Positions 34,761-47,050 of a DNA stretch of 64,000 bases are shown in pieces; the stretch's first letter is position 1; each line of letters begins with the position of its first letter. Below the pieces are notes generated by a model. It saw only the letters and a list, made by a program, of their open reading frames with translations, searched no databases and was not told the origin of the DNA. The stretch is from an uncultured Gemmiger sp. (GTDB lineage Bacteria; Bacillota; Clostridia; Oscillospirales; Ruminococcaceae): NCBI GenBank assembly GCA_944388145.1, contig CALXHQ010000003.1, forward strand, positions 1-64,000, read 5' to 3'. The position numbers and the translations under genes are program-made.

Positions 34761-35336
34761 TCAGCTGCGCGCGGCAAGCTGCCGACGCATATCGTCCAGT
34801 GCGGCCTGACTTTCCGGATCCACCGGTTTGCCGCTGTCCTTGACAAATTGAATACTCTGCTCCAGCGCTGCACAGATGGCCTTGTCCAGGTCCTCAAACT
34901 CCAGCTTGCGCAGCTGCTCCACACCGGGATAGTCCCGCTCGGCGCTGGTCATATCCGCCAGATAGAGGATCTTGTCCAGCTTGCCCATGTCCGGTTTGCC
35001 GGTGGTGTGGCAGCGGATGGCGGACAGGATCTCGGGGTCGGTAACCCCCCATTGAGTCTGGCAGAGAATTGCCGCCGCCAGCCCGTGCCAGATCGGTGCA
35101 GGCCGCTGGGCGGCATTATCTGCTATTATAGCATTGTCGGCAAAAATCTGCAACAGTTCGGCTTTGGGCAGCTCCTTGGCGCTGTCGTGCAAAAGTGCCG
35201 CCAGTTCGGCCTTTTCCGGGTCGGCACCCCAGCGTTCCGCCAGGGCGACAGCCATCTTTTTCACGTTGATGGTGTGGCGGTAGCGCTTGTCGCTCAACCG
35301 GCCTTTCACCAACGCTTTGGCTTCCTTGCAGGTCAT
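34761..35336 (-). CDS. yqeK: YqeK-type HD-domain diadenosine tetraphosphatase
   Basis: 191 residues. HD signature: RYRHTINVKKMAVALAERWG, AALLHDSAKEL and CHTTGKPDMGKLDKILYLAD, as in YqeK, which splits Ap4A to two ADP. 18 bases after nadD, the usual order. Confidence 0.93.
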   Translation of the reverse strand: MTCKEAKALVKGRLSDKRYRHTINVKKMAVALAERWGADPEKAELAALLHDSAKELPKAELLQIFADNAIIADNAAQRPAPIWHGLAAAILCQTQWGVTDPEILSAIRCHTTGKPDMGKLDKILYLADMTSAERDYPGVEQLRKLEFEDLDKAICAALEQSIQFVKDSGKPVDPESQAALDDMRRQLAARS

Positions 35337-35354
35337 GCAGATTCCCCTCCGTTA

Positions 35355-36038
35355 TTATTTTCCATCACAATACAGATTGTACTTTTTGATGTAGACAGCC
35401 ACCTCGTCGGGCAGCAGTTTCATGGTAGCGGTATCCCCGGCAGCCAGGCGGGCGCGCAGGTCACTGCTGGCGCAGACAAAGGCGGGCGCACGGGCAAACA
35501 GGATACGCCCGCCCGCCGCAGCCAGACTGCGGGCCATGGCCTGCAGGCGGGGTTCGTCGCCGGTCTGGCGGCTTTCCACCACCAGCGAAGCCAGCTGCAA
35601 AATGCGCTGCCAGTCCCGCCACTGGCGGAAGGTCAACAGCATATCGCTGCCCACCGCCAGATACAGGTCGGCTGCCGGCCAGGCGGCCCGCAGCATTTCC
35701 AGTGTGTTAACGGTATAGCTGCGCCCGCCCTGGTCCATCTCCCACCGGCTGACGGTGATACTGCGCCCCAGTGCGTGGAAGCAGCGGCACATGGCCAGCC
35801 GGTGGCGGGCCGGGGTTGCACTGGCCGCCTTATGGGGCGGGATGCCCGCCGGCATAACCACCACCCGGTCAGGGTGAACGGCGGCCATGGCTGCCCGCAG
35901 GTTGTTCATGTGCCCCAGATGGGGCGGGTCAAAGGTGCCGCCGTAAAGCAGGATGCGGGGCGGATTGCTGCCGCCGTAGGGCACTGCCGGGGCCTGCGCC
36001 CGGGCGGGCAGAAAACTGTCAGCCCCTGGGCGGGTCAT
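35355..36038 (-). CDS. nadD: Nicotinate-nucleotide adenylyltransferase
   Basis: 227 residues. The nucleotidyltransferase motif GGTFDPPHLGHMNNL (33-47) and the C-terminal CASSDLRARL (ISSTxIR variant) define NadD, which makes deamido-NAD. The N-terminal 25 residues before ILLYGG are extra. A later start cannot be excluded, but ATG 36038 overlaps the yhbY stop (ATGA), which favours it. Confidence 0.93.
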   Translation of the reverse strand: MTRPGADSFLPARAQAPAVPYGGSNPPRILLYGGTFDPPHLGHMNNLRAAMAAVHPDRVVVMPAGIPPHKAASATPARHRLAMCRCFHALGRSITVSRWEMDQGGRSYTVNTLEMLRAAWPAADLYLAVGSDMLLTFRQWRDWQRILQLASLVVESRQTGDEPRLQAMARSLAAAGGRILFARAPAFVCASSDLRARLAAGDTATMKLLPDEVAVYIKKYNLYCDGK

Positions 36039-36334
36039 CTGGCCAGCACTGCGTCAAAGGCAGAGTCCTTCTTCTTTTTCAAAAACAGGACGAACTTGCG
36101 GCCGATGACCTGCACGCAGTCGGCGCCGGTGGCCTGGCTGAGGATGTCGGCAGCCTCGCGGGCGGAATACTCGCTGGTCTCCAGCACCTTCAGCTTGATC
36201 AATTCCCGGGCGGCCAGACAATCGGCCACGGCGGCAGTGAGGGTCGCGTCAATCTCGCCCTTGCCGATCTGGAACACCGGTTCCAGGGGGTTGGCGGCGG
36301 CGCGCAGGGCAGCGCGCTGTTTGCTTGTCAGCAT
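36035..36334 (-). CDS. yhbY: YhbY-family RNA-binding protein
   Basis: 99 residues, a single CRM domain: KQRAALRAAANPLEPVFQIG, then the GxxG-type loop IGKGEID and a basic C-terminus (VIGRKFVLFLKKKK). Associates with pre-50S ribosomes in E. coli. First gene of the yhbY-nadD-yqeK-LCP-rsfS group. Confidence 0.92.
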   Translation of the reverse strand: MLTSKQRAALRAAANPLEPVFQIGKGEIDATLTAAVADCLAARELIKLKVLETSEYSAREAADILSQATGADCVQVIGRKFVLFLKKKKDSAFDAVLAR

Positions 36335-36508
36335 GGGGGTTCTCCTTTATTGTGGGCTGCGGGGCAGCACGGCACACCGCAGCTGGTTTTTAGTTAAGCA
36401 CAAATTCATTACAAAATTGTGACAAACTTGCAAAAATCCGATCTTTTTGGGGTGCATCTGCACCATCCAAAGGGCCGGGGATTTTTCAGGGACGCCCAAG
36501 GCGCCTTT

Positions 36509-37150
36509 TCACAGTCCGGTCCCGCCCAACAGTTCCGGCAGAGCTTTGGCCATGGCGGCCATGGCGCGGCCCCGGTGGCTGATGGCGTCCTTCTCGCCGT
36601 CCGCCAGCTGGGCGTAGGTGCGGCCTTCGGCATTGGGGCTGGTGGCGCCGTCCGGCAGGCCCACCCAATCGGGGATAAACAGCGGATCATAACCAAACCC
36701 GTTTGTACCCTGCTCCGCAAAGCCGATACGGCCGGGGCATTCGCCGGTAAAGATGTGGCAGGCACCGCCGGGCAGCAGCACACAAACCGCCGAGACAAAT
36801 TTGGCAGCGCGGTTCCCTTCCGGCACTGCGGCCAGGTTTTCCAGCAGTTTGCGGTTGTTGGCGGCATCATCGCCGTGGCGGCCGCAGTAGCGGGCGCTGT
36901 ACACGCCGGGGGCACCGCCCAGTGCCTCCACGCACAGGCCGGAGTCGTCCGCCACGGTGGGCAGGCCGCTGGCCCGGCAGAAAGCCTCCGCCTTGATGCG
37001 GGCATTCTCGGCAAAGGTGGTGCCGGTCTCCTCCGGGTCCAGGTCCAGGCCCAGCTCCCGGGGGCTGGTAACGGTGTGGCCCATGCGTTCCAGGATGCGG
37101 CGCAGCTCCTTCAGCTTGCCGGCGTTGTTGGTAGCCGCGAGCACTTTCAT
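36509..37150 (-). CDS. rdgB: XTP/dITP diphosphatase (RdgB/HAM1)
   Basis: 213 residues. ATNNAGKLKELRRIL at the N-terminus, DDSGLCVEALGGAPGVYSAR with the catalytic acids, and SHRGRAMAAM at the C-terminus. Removes deaminated purine nucleotides. Overlaps ftsY by 4 bases (ATGA). Confidence 0.95.
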   Translation of the reverse strand: MKVLAATNNAGKLKELRRILERMGHTVTSPRELGLDLDPEETGTTFAENARIKAEAFCRASGLPTVADDSGLCVEALGGAPGVYSARYCGRHGDDAANNRKLLENLAAVPEGNRAAKFVSAVCVLLPGGACHIFTGECPGRIGFAEQGTNGFGYDPLFIPDWVGLPDGATSPNAEGRTYAQLADGEKDAISHRGRAMAAMAKALPELLGGTGL

Positions 37151-38094
37151 TGGGCATCCTCCTCATGTTTGGGCAGCTCCGGCAGCAGGGCCTCGGAGAA
37201 ATCGGTTGCGGAGAAGAAGAGCAGATCGTCAATCTTTTCGCCCACGCCCACAAAGCGGATGGGCAGGCCCAGCTTTTGCTTGACACCGATGACGCAGCCG
37301 CCCTTGGGGGTACCATCCAGCTTGGTCAGCACAATGCCGGTGGCGCCGGCGGCACGGCAGAATTCCTGTGCCTGGCTGATAGCGTTCTGGCCGGTGATGG
37401 CGTCCAGCACCAAAAGCACCTCCAGGCTGGCCTCAGGGCTGGCCTTTTTGACGCTGCGGGTGATCTTGGACAGCTCGTCCATCAGGCCCTTTTTGTTGTG
37501 CAGGCGGCCGGCGGTATCAGCGATGACCATATCGTAACCGCGGGCGGTGGCGCTCTGGACCGCGTCGAAGATGACGGCGGCGGGGTCGGCCCCCTCCCCC
37601 GCCTTGACCAGGGGCACCCCGGCGCGATCAGCCCACAGCTCCAGCTGCTCGCTGGCGGCGGCGCGGAAGGTATCGCCGGCAGCCAGCATAACCTTGCGGC
37701 CCAGATCCTTGTACAGATAAGCCAGCTTGGCGATGGTGGTGGTTTTGCCCACGCCGTTGACGCCGATGACCAGGATCACGGCGGGCTTGCCGGAGATGTC
37801 CATGTCATCGGTGGGGCTCATCTCCAGGCGGATAATCTCCCGCAGCGCCTTCAGGGCCTGTTCGCCGGTTTTCAGGTGGTCTTTCTGCACCTGGTCCCGC
37901 AGCTCGTCCACCAGGCGGATGGCGCAGTCGGGGCCGACGTCGGCCAGGATCAGCTGTTCCTCCAGGTCGTTGTAGAGGTCATCGTCGATCTGGGAGTGGG
38001 TCAGGGTATTGACAATGTTGGCGAAAAAGCCGGTGCGGGTCTTTTCCAGACCGTCATTGATTTTTTTCTTGCGAAATGCGTCAAACAGGCCCAT
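37147..38094 (-). CDS. ftsY: Signal recognition particle receptor FtsY
   Basis: 315 residues from the ATG at 38094; an upstream GTG overlaps the AAAGGAGG site and is unlikely. No acidic A domain, as in short Firmicutes forms, only MGLFDAFRKKK, then the N and G domains. GTPase motifs GVNGVGKTTTIAKLAY, DTAGRLHNK and TKLDGTPKGG are intact. 52 bases after smc. Confidence 0.96.
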   Translation of the reverse strand: MGLFDAFRKKKINDGLEKTRTGFFANIVNTLTHSQIDDDLYNDLEEQLILADVGPDCAIRLVDELRDQVQKDHLKTGEQALKALREIIRLEMSPTDDMDISGKPAVILVIGVNGVGKTTTIAKLAYLYKDLGRKVMLAAGDTFRAAASEQLELWADRAGVPLVKAGEGADPAAVIFDAVQSATARGYDMVIADTAGRLHNKKGLMDELSKITRSVKKASPEASLEVLLVLDAITGQNAISQAQEFCRAAGATGIVLTKLDGTPKGGCVIGVKQKLGLPIRFVGVGEKIDDLLFFSATDFSEALLPELPKHEEDAQ

Positions 38095-38145
38095 TGCGGG
38101 CACCTCCTTTGGTGGGTGGCGGATCTGCGGGTTATCGGCGGCCGG

Positions 38146-41100
38146 TCAGGAGATCAGGTCTGCGCTGACATTGTTCAAATCCAGGCGCAGGATTTTGGAC
38201 ACACCGTCCTCCTGCATGGTCACGCCGTACAGCACGTCGGCGGCCTCCATGGTGCCGCGGCGGTGGGTGATGACGATAAACTGGGTCTTGTCGGTCAGGC
38301 GGCGCAGGTACTGGGCGTAACGCACCACGTTGACATCGTCCAGCGCGGCCTCGATCTCGTCCAGGATACAGAAGGGCGAGGGGTTGACCGCCAGGATGGC
38401 AAAATAGATGGAGATGGCCACCAGCGCCTGCTCGCCGCCGGACAGCGCCGACAGGTTCTTGATGACCTTGCCCGGGGGTGAAACCTCGATCTCGATGCCG
38501 CTTTCCAGCACATCGTCGGGGTCGGACAGATACAGCCTTGCGCTGCCGCCGCCGAACAGTTCCCGGAAGATATGGATGAAATTTTCGTTGATGCGCTTGA
38601 AGCTGTCCGAGAAGAGTGTGCGCATCTCCTCGCAGAGTTCGCCGATCATGCGGTGCAGCTCGGCGCGGGATTTCTCCACATCGGTGACCTGCGCCTTCAT
38701 GAAGTCGTAGCGCTCCTTGACTTCCTTGTACTCGTCGATGGCGCCCACGTTGACGTTGCCCAGGGCACGGATCTTGCCCCGGACCTCGGCCACCTGGCGG
38801 CGCAGGTCGGTGACGTTTGAAAATTCGACGCAGAGCTTTTCCGCCTCGCTCTCGGCCAGCTGGTACTCCTCCCACAGCTTGGCGGCGGTGGTGTTCAGCT
38901 CGGTCTCGGCGGCAGTGCGGCGTTCAGCCAGGCGGGCCATCTCGCCGCTCATCTTTTCCCGCTCATCGGTCAGGGTGCGGTTTTCCTGGGCCAGGCGGGT
39001 AGTCTCAGCTTCGGCCTGCATACGGGCGGCATTGGCGTCCTGGATGGCTTTCTCGCAATCGGCAATGCGCTGGCGGTTTTCCTCCCGCTGGCGGCGGATG
39101 TTCTCGATGCTCAGCTCGTTGGCGCGGATGCGCTGTTCGCAGGCCTCAATGCCGGCGTTCAGTTCCCGGGCGCGGGCTTGTGCCTCGCCGGTGCGGCCGG
39201 CCAGCGTCTCCAATGCGGCGTGGTGCAGGCTGCGGTCCTTCTCGGCGGTCAGGCGGGCCAGGCGGTTGTCATTGACCGCGGCGGTCAGCTCCTCCCGCCT
39301 GGCGGTCAAGCTGTCGGCGTTCTCGCCTAAAGCGGCCAGTTCCTGCTCTTTGGCGGCCTGTTCGGTCTCGGCGGCGGCGGTGTCCTTGCCGGCCTGGTCG
39401 GCGGCGGCGCGGCTTTCGGCCAGCTGGGCCTCGAACAGGGCGATCTCCTTGTCCAGGCGCTCCCGCTCCTTGCCGGCGTTGTCCGCGGCGGCGGCCAGCC
39501 GGTCCACTTCCAGGGAGGCCCGCAGGCGATCGGCGGCGGCGGTCATGCTCTCACTGTCCGCGCCGGTGAGCTGGGCCTGCAGGGTATCCGCCTCGGCCTT
39601 GCGGTCATGGGCGGCTTGGGCGGCGGCGTCCCGGTCCTTCTGCAATGCGGTCTGCCGGGCTCGCAGCTCCTCCAGCTCCTGCTTGCGGCTGAACACGCCC
39701 ACACTGCGGGCGGTGGAGCCGCCGGTAAAACTGCCGCCTGCGTTGATGACCTGGCCATCCAGCGTGACGATGCGGTTGCGGTAGCCCAAGTTCCGCGCCA
39801 CGGCGGAGGCTTCGGCCAAATCCTCCACCACAATGATGCGGCCCAACAGGTTGTTGACGATATTTTGGTAGCGGGGGTCGGCTTCCACCAGGTCGGCGGC
39901 CACCTCGGCGGTGCCGGTCAGGCTGCCGTGAAAGCGGTTGCCCTGGATGGTGTCCAGCGGCAGGAAGGTAGCGCGGCCGCCCTTTTCCGCTTTCAAAAAG
40001 CCGATGGCGGCGCGGGCGGCTTTCTCGTCCTCCACCACAATGTTCTGCAAAGCAAAGCCGAGGGCGGTCTCGATGGCCACCTCATACCCCTTGCGCACCG
40101 TCAGGATGCCTGCCACCGGGCCGATAATGCCCCGCAGGCGGCCGGACGCAGCGGCGCGCATGACAGTCTTGACGCTCTGCTGATAGCCGTCCATGTTGCG
40201 CTCCAGATCCTCCAGGATGTGGATGCGCTGGGAGGCGGCGCTCAGGTTCCGCTCCGCCTTTTGCAAGGTGTCGGCAGCTTCGGCCTGCTGGCGCTTGCGG
40301 CTTTCCAGCTTCAGGCGCAGGCCGGCGCGGATGTTGTCCAGCCGGGTCACCGCCTCCTCGGCCTGTTTCAGCCGGTCAGCGGCCTCGGCCTGCTGGGCGG
40401 CGGCAGTCTCGGCATCGGCGTCCAGCTGCTGCTTCTGGGTGCGGGCATCCTGCAGCCGGGATTCGGCGGCCCGGGCGGCGGTGGCCGCGGTGGCGGCCTG
40501 CACCCGGGCGGCGTTGGCTGCCTGCTGGCAATGCAGGATAGCCGCGTTAAGCTGGTCCCGCTGCCGGCCGCTCTGGGCCGCCTGTTGTTCCAGCTCGCTC
40601 AGCTGGCGTTCCAGGTCCTTGGCCGTCTCGTCCGCCTGGGCGATGCGGGCATCCATCTGGGCGATGGCGGCGTGGTGGCCCTCGGCTTCCAGCTCGATGC
40701 CCTTCTGTCCTTCCCCGGCGCGGGAGAGCTCGGCCTTTGCCTCCTCGATCTGACGGCGGCTGTGCTCGTTCTCGTTGTTGAGGACGGCGATCTGGCTCTC
40801 GCTGCCGGCGTTCTTTTCGGTGATGGAGCGGATCTCGGCGTTTGCCTCCTCCACCTGGACCATCAGCTGCTGGGTGCGGGCGCGCAGGGCTTCGCTCTTG
40901 GCGTCGTACTCGTCCAGGCTGCGGCTCAGGCGGTCGTAGTCGGCCTGGGCGGCCTCGTACTTGCGCTGCTGGTCCCGGACGGTGTCCTTGGCACGGCGGA
41001 TGGAATCCACCCACAGGGTGACTTCCAGGCTTTTGCGCTGCTCGGACAGCTCCAGGAACTGCTGGGCCTTCTCGCTGTCCCGCTTGAGGGGACCGACCCG

Positions 41101-41703
41101 GCGTTCCAGCTCGCCCAGGATGTCCCGCAGGCGTTCCAGGTTGCCCTCGGCGGCAGCCAGGCGGCGCTCGGCCTCGTTTTTGCGGTAGCGGTAGCGGGCA
41201 ATGCCGGAGGCTTCCTCAAAGATTTCCCGCCGCTCGCCGGACTTGGCGGCGACAATCTCGGCGATGCGGCCCTGGCCGACGATGGCGTAGCCGTCCCGGC
41301 CCAGGCCGGTGTCAAGAAGCAGCTCGTAAATATCTTTCAGGCGGACGCTCTGGCCGTTGATGCTGTACTCGCTCTCTCCGCTGCGGTAGTAGCGGCGGCC
41401 GATGGTGACCTCCTCGGCGTCCATGTCCAGGCCGTGATCCGAGTTGTCGATGGTCAGGCTGACCGAGGCATAGCCCATGGCGCCGCGGGTCTGGGTACCG
41501 CCGAAGATGACATCCTCCATTTTGCCCGCGCCGCGCAGCTGCTTGGAGCTGGTCTCGCCCATGACCCAGCGGATGGCGTCTGAAATGTTGCTCTTGCCGC
41601 TGCCGTTGGGGCCGACGATGCCGGTGATACCCTCGCCGATGGTCAGGCGGGTCTTGTCCGGGAAGCTCTTGAAGCCTTGGATTTCCAGTTCTTTCAGGCG
41701 CAT
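38146..41703 (-). CDS. smc: Chromosome segregation protein SMC
   Basis: 1185 residues with the full SMC layout: Walker A GPNGSGKSNISDAI (31-44), coiled coil to about 500, hinge around 515-640 (IIGPVAGILTVRKGYEVAIE), returning coiled coil, signature LSGGEQALVAI and Walker B FCILDEIEAALDD. The coil regions are unusually Ala/Gln-rich, as expected at high GC. No scpA/scpB in the window. Confidence 0.97.
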   Translation of the reverse strand: MRLKELEIQGFKSFPDKTRLTIGEGITGIVGPNGSGKSNISDAIRWVMGETSSKQLRGAGKMEDVIFGGTQTRGAMGYASVSLTIDNSDHGLDMDAEEVTIGRRYYRSGESEYSINGQSVRLKDIYELLLDTGLGRDGYAIVGQGRIAEIVAAKSGERREIFEEASGIARYRYRKNEAERRLAAAEGNLERLRDILGELERRVGPLKRDSEKAQQFLELSEQRKSLEVTLWVDSIRRAKDTVRDQQRKYEAAQADYDRLSRSLDEYDAKSEALRARTQQLMVQVEEANAEIRSITEKNAGSESQIAVLNNENEHSRRQIEEAKAELSRAGEGQKGIELEAEGHHAAIAQMDARIAQADETAKDLERQLSELEQQAAQSGRQRDQLNAAILHCQQAANAARVQAATAATAARAAESRLQDARTQKQQLDADAETAAAQQAEAADRLKQAEEAVTRLDNIRAGLRLKLESRKRQQAEAADTLQKAERNLSAASQRIHILEDLERNMDGYQQSVKTVMRAAASGRLRGIIGPVAGILTVRKGYEVAIETALGFALQNIVVEDEKAARAAIGFLKAEKGGRATFLPLDTIQGNRFHGSLTGTAEVAADLVEADPRYQNIVNNLLGRIIVVEDLAEASAVARNLGYRNRIVTLDGQVINAGGSFTGGSTARSVGVFSRKQELEELRARQTALQKDRDAAAQAAHDRKAEADTLQAQLTGADSESMTAAADRLRASLEVDRLAAAADNAGKERERLDKEIALFEAQLAESRAAADQAGKDTAAAETEQAAKEQELAALGENADSLTARREELTAAVNDNRLARLTAEKDRSLHHAALETLAGRTGEAQARARELNAGIEACEQRIRANELSIENIRRQREENRQRIADCEKAIQDANAARMQAEAETTRLAQENRTLTDEREKMSGEMARLAERRTAAETELNTTAAKLWEEYQLAESEAEKLCVEFSNVTDLRRQVAEVRGKIRALGNVNVGAIDEYKEVKERYDFMKAQVTDVEKSRAELHRMIGELCEEMRTLFSDSFKRINENFIHIFRELFGGGSARLYLSDPDDVLESGIEIEVSPPGKVIKNLSALSGGEQALVAISIYFAILAVNPSPFCILDEIEAALDDVNVVRYAQYLRRLTDKTQFIVITHRRGTMEAADVLYGVTMQEDGVSKILRLDLNNVSADLIS

Positions 41704-41776
41704 AGGCGTGGGGTTCTCTCCTTCTGTGGTGTGCGATGGGACGGGAAATTTTGTTATGCCCGGGCAGGGCGGGGGC

Positions 41777-42466
41777 TTACTTTTCGTCCTTGTTGATCAG
41801 GCCCATCAGGCGCAGGGCCTCGCGGGCGGCGTGCTGCTCGGCGGCCTTTTTGCTGCGGCCCTCGCCCCGGGCGATGCAGTTGGAATTCAGGTAGACCGCC
41901 ACCCCGAACCGCTTGTCGTGATCGGGGCCGGACTCGCTCTCCACCTCGTAGTGGAGTTTTTCCTCGGGGTTTTGCTGGATGACCTCCTGCAGGCGGGTCT
42001 TGTAGTCCTCCTCGGCGGTCTTGCCCTCGGTGAGGAAGGGCAGGATGAAGCCGCGGGCAGCCTCCAGCCCGCCGTCCAGGTAGAGCGCGGCAATCAGCGC
42101 CTCGAAGGCGTCGGACACCACGCTGGGGCGGGTGCGGCCGCCGCCCAGCTCCTCGCCGCGGCCCAGCCGCAAAAAGGTGCCCAGCTCGATCTCCTGGGCA
42201 AACTGGAACAGGGCATCCTCGCTGACCAGGGACGCCCGCATGCGGGTCAATTCACCCTCCGGGCGGGTGGAGTGGTGGAACAGATAGTCCGCCGCCACCA
42301 CCGACAGCACGCTGTCACCCAAAAATTCCAGCCGCTCGTTGTGCTGCACGGGGGTGCGGCTCTCGTTGGCGTAGCTGGTGTGGGTCAGCGCGGTTGTCAG
42401 CAACGTTTTGTCTTTGAAACGGTAGCCCAGTTTTTCTTCCAGCTGGGCGGGATTCCGAAACTTCAT
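41777..42466 (-). CDS. rnc: Ribonuclease III
   Basis: 229 residues from the ATG at 42466. Catalytic block ERLEFLGDSVLSVVAADYLF near 40-60, SDAFEALIAALYLDGG with the second acidic site, and a C-terminal dsRNA-binding domain with KKAAEQHAAREAL. It starts one base past the plsX stop. Confidence 0.96.
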   Translation of the reverse strand: MKFRNPAQLEEKLGYRFKDKTLLTTALTHTSYANESRTPVQHNERLEFLGDSVLSVVAADYLFHHSTRPEGELTRMRASLVSEDALFQFAQEIELGTFLRLGRGEELGGGRTRPSVVSDAFEALIAALYLDGGLEAARGFILPFLTEGKTAEEDYKTRLQEVIQQNPEEKLHYEVESESGPDHDKRFGVAVYLNSNCIARGEGRSKKAAEQHAAREALRLMGLINKDEK

Positions 42467-42467
42467 T

Positions 42468-43496
42468 TCATTCGCTCTTTTCTGCCTTGGTTTGGTTGGC
42501 TTCCAGGGCGGCCAGGGCGGTCTGCATGGTGCCGCACAGATCGCCCTCCACACAGAGCCGCGCCTGGCGGATGGCGTTCTTGATGCCCTTGGCGGTGCTG
42601 GAGCCGTGGGCCTTGATGACCGGCTTGGCCGTGCCCAGCAGCGGCGCGCCGCCCACCTCCTCGGAGTCCATCTTGTGTTTCAGGCCGCGCAGGCCGTTCT
42701 TGACGCCCAAAAAGCACAGCTTGGTGACAATGTTTTCCAAAAACACGCCCTTGAGCAGGTCGAACAGGGTGCGGGCGGTGCCCTCCATCAATTTCAGGAT
42801 GACGTTGCCCACAAAGCCGTCGCATACCACCACGTCCACCTCGCCGGCGGGGACCTCGCGGGGTTCGATGTTGCCCACAAAGTGGATGACATGATTATCC
42901 CGCATCAGGGCGTGGGCCTCCCGGTAGATGGGGGTACCCTTGGTGTCCTCGGTTCCGTTGTTGACCAGCGCGACGCTGGGGTTTTGGCGGCCCATGACCT
43001 TCTCGGCATAGACGCTGCCCATGACGGCGAAGGCGTTCAGGGTGGTGGCGCGGCATTCCACATTGGCGCCGCAGTCCAAAAGCAGGAAGTTCTGCTTCTG
43101 GCCGGGCATCTGGGTAGCCAGCGCCGGGCGCTTGATGCCCTTGACAGTGCGCACGATCAGGCTGGAAGCCACGTGCAGCGCACCGGTGGAACCGGCGCTG
43201 ACAAAGGCGTCGCCCTCGCCGTTTTTCAGCATGGTCAGGCCGCGCACCATGCTGGAGTCGGTCTTTTTGCGGGCGTTGACCGGGTCATCGTGCATGGTGA
43301 CAACCTGGCGGCAGTCCACAATCTCCATGCCGTCCAGGGAAATGCTGTTTTCCCTGGCGGTCTGCTCGATCACTTCTTTCTGGCCCAGCAGCACCAGCTG
43401 CATGCCGCTGCCAAACTCCCGCAGGGCATCGGCTGCGCCCTGCAGCACACACTGCGGCGCGTTATCGCCGCCCATGGCGTCCACAAGAATTTTCAT
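42468..43496 (-). CDS. plsX: Phosphate acyltransferase PlsX
   Basis: 342 residues starting MKILVDAMGGDNAP, diagnostic of PlsX, which makes acyl-phosphate from acyl-ACP for phosphatidic-acid synthesis. The middle SAGSTGALHVASSLIV and the C-terminal GSSTAKGIKNAIRQA are conserved. Leads the plsX-rnc-smc-ftsY group. Confidence 0.96.
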   Translation of the reverse strand: MKILVDAMGGDNAPQCVLQGAADALREFGSGMQLVLLGQKEVIEQTARENSISLDGMEIVDCRQVVTMHDDPVNARKKTDSSMVRGLTMLKNGEGDAFVSAGSTGALHVASSLIVRTVKGIKRPALATQMPGQKQNFLLLDCGANVECRATTLNAFAVMGSVYAEKVMGRQNPSVALVNNGTEDTKGTPIYREAHALMRDNHVIHFVGNIEPREVPAGEVDVVVCDGFVGNVILKLMEGTARTLFDLLKGVFLENIVTKLCFLGVKNGLRGLKHKMDSEEVGGAPLLGTAKPVIKAHGSSTAKGIKNAIRQARLCVEGDLCGTMQTALAALEANQTKAEKSE

Positions 43497-43593
43497 GGTA
43501 GTTGCCTCGCTTTCCTGTTGTCACAGCTGTTGTTCAAAATCCGGCATGATCTTTCGGCCTTCCACGCTCCAAAAAAGGGCCTGCGGCGGGGCG

Positions 43594-44895
43594 TCAGTCC
43601 TGTTCCGCCACCCACCCGGCCATGGCGGCCTGGGCGGTCTCGGACAGGGCTGCGTAGCGGGCCCGCTTGTCGCGGATGTCATGCCGCGGCGGCAGGATGC
43701 CCATATTGGCGCCCATGGGCTGGAAGTCCTTGTTGGGCGTGGTGATGTAGGCAAGCAGCGCGCCGCACATGGTGTCGGCCGGCGGCGGCGTCCAGGGACG
43801 GCCGGCCAGCCGGGCGTAGACGCTGCGGGCCGCCAGCAGGCCGCTGGCAGCGCTTTCCATATAGCCCTCAAAGCCGGTGATCTGCCCGGCAAAAAAGACG
43901 TTGGGGTGCTCTTTCAGGTACAGCCCGTCGGTGAGCACCGCGGGGCTTTCCAAAAAGGTGTTGCGGTGCATGACGCCGTAACGCACAAATTCGGCCCGTT
44001 CCAGGCCGGGGATCATCGAAAAGACCCGCTTCTGTTCCCCCCATTTGAGGTTGGTCTGGAAGCCCACCAGGTTGTACAGCGTGCGGCCGGCATTTTCGGC
44101 CCGCAGCTGGACGTTGGCCCAGGGGCGGTGGCCGGTGCGGGGGTCCCGCAGGCCCACCGGGCGTAAGGGCCCATAGCGGATGGTATCGGCGCCGCGGGCC
44201 GCCATGACCTCGATGGGCATGCAGCCCTCGTAGACGGTGAGCGGCGTGTCAAAATCGTGCAGCGGGGCCCGCTCAGCCGAGATGAGCGCCGCGTAGAAGG
44301 CCTCGTACTCTTCCTTATTGAACGGGCAGTTCAGGTAGTCGGCTTCGCCGCGGCCATAGCGGGAGGCGGCAAAAATTTTGTCCATGTCCAGGCTGTCGGC
44401 GGTGACGATGGGGGCCACCGCATCGTAAAAGCTCAGCCGGTGGCTGCCGGTCAGGGCGGCGACAGCCTCGCCCAGTTTGCCGTCGGTCAGGGGGCCGGTG
44501 GCCACCAGGATGGGCTCGCTCTCATCGATTCGCGTCACTTCCTGCCGGTGGACGGTGATGTTGGGTTCGTCCTCCACCATGGCGGTAACCGCCTGAGAGA
44601 ACCTGTCCCGGTCCACGGCCAGGGCGCCGCCGGCAGCCACGCGGGCAGTCTCGGCGGCGGGCAGCAGATGGGAGCCCATGGCGCGCATCTCCAGCTTGAG
44701 CAGGCCGGAGGCGGAGTCGGGGCGCTCGGCCTTCAGCGAGTTGGAACAGACCAGCTCGGCAAAGCCGGCGCTCTTGTGGGCGGGGGAAAAGCGGGCGGGC
44801 TTTTGCTCGTACAGATCCACGGCAACGCCGCGTCCCGCCAGCCAGAGGGCAGCCTCACACCCGGCCAGGCCGGCGCCCAGAACAGTAATATGCAT
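43594..44895 (-). CDS. trmFO: Methylene-THF-dependent tRNA (uracil-54) methyltransferase
   Basis: 433 residues. FAD-binding VLGAGLAGCEAALWLAGRG at the N-terminus, ELVCSNSLKAE and, further on, FFAGQITGFEGYMESAASGL. Makes T54 of tRNA using 5,10-methylene-THF, the Firmicutes route. Directly after topA, 18 bases apart, a common pair. Confidence 0.96.
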   Translation of the reverse strand: MHITVLGAGLAGCEAALWLAGRGVAVDLYEQKPARFSPAHKSAGFAELVCSNSLKAERPDSASGLLKLEMRAMGSHLLPAAETARVAAGGALAVDRDRFSQAVTAMVEDEPNITVHRQEVTRIDESEPILVATGPLTDGKLGEAVAALTGSHRLSFYDAVAPIVTADSLDMDKIFAASRYGRGEADYLNCPFNKEEYEAFYAALISAERAPLHDFDTPLTVYEGCMPIEVMAARGADTIRYGPLRPVGLRDPRTGHRPWANVQLRAENAGRTLYNLVGFQTNLKWGEQKRVFSMIPGLERAEFVRYGVMHRNTFLESPAVLTDGLYLKEHPNVFFAGQITGFEGYMESAASGLLAARSVYARLAGRPWTPPPADTMCGALLAYITTPNKDFQPMGANMGILPPRHDIRDKRARYAALSETAQAAMAGWVAEQD

Positions 44896-44913
44896 GTCGT
44901 TTCCTTTCCGCTG

Positions 44914-46992
<2,079 letters not shown>

Positions 46993-47050
46993 GTCTGTGT
47001 TACTCCTGTTTCTATTGCCCCGGCAGTCGGGGCGCTGGATCGTTGCCGGA

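Noticed and set aside
32619-36422. Plus-strand open frame of 1267 codons
   Set aside because: Antisense of the LCP, yqeK, nadD and yhbY genes, with low-complexity shadow composition.
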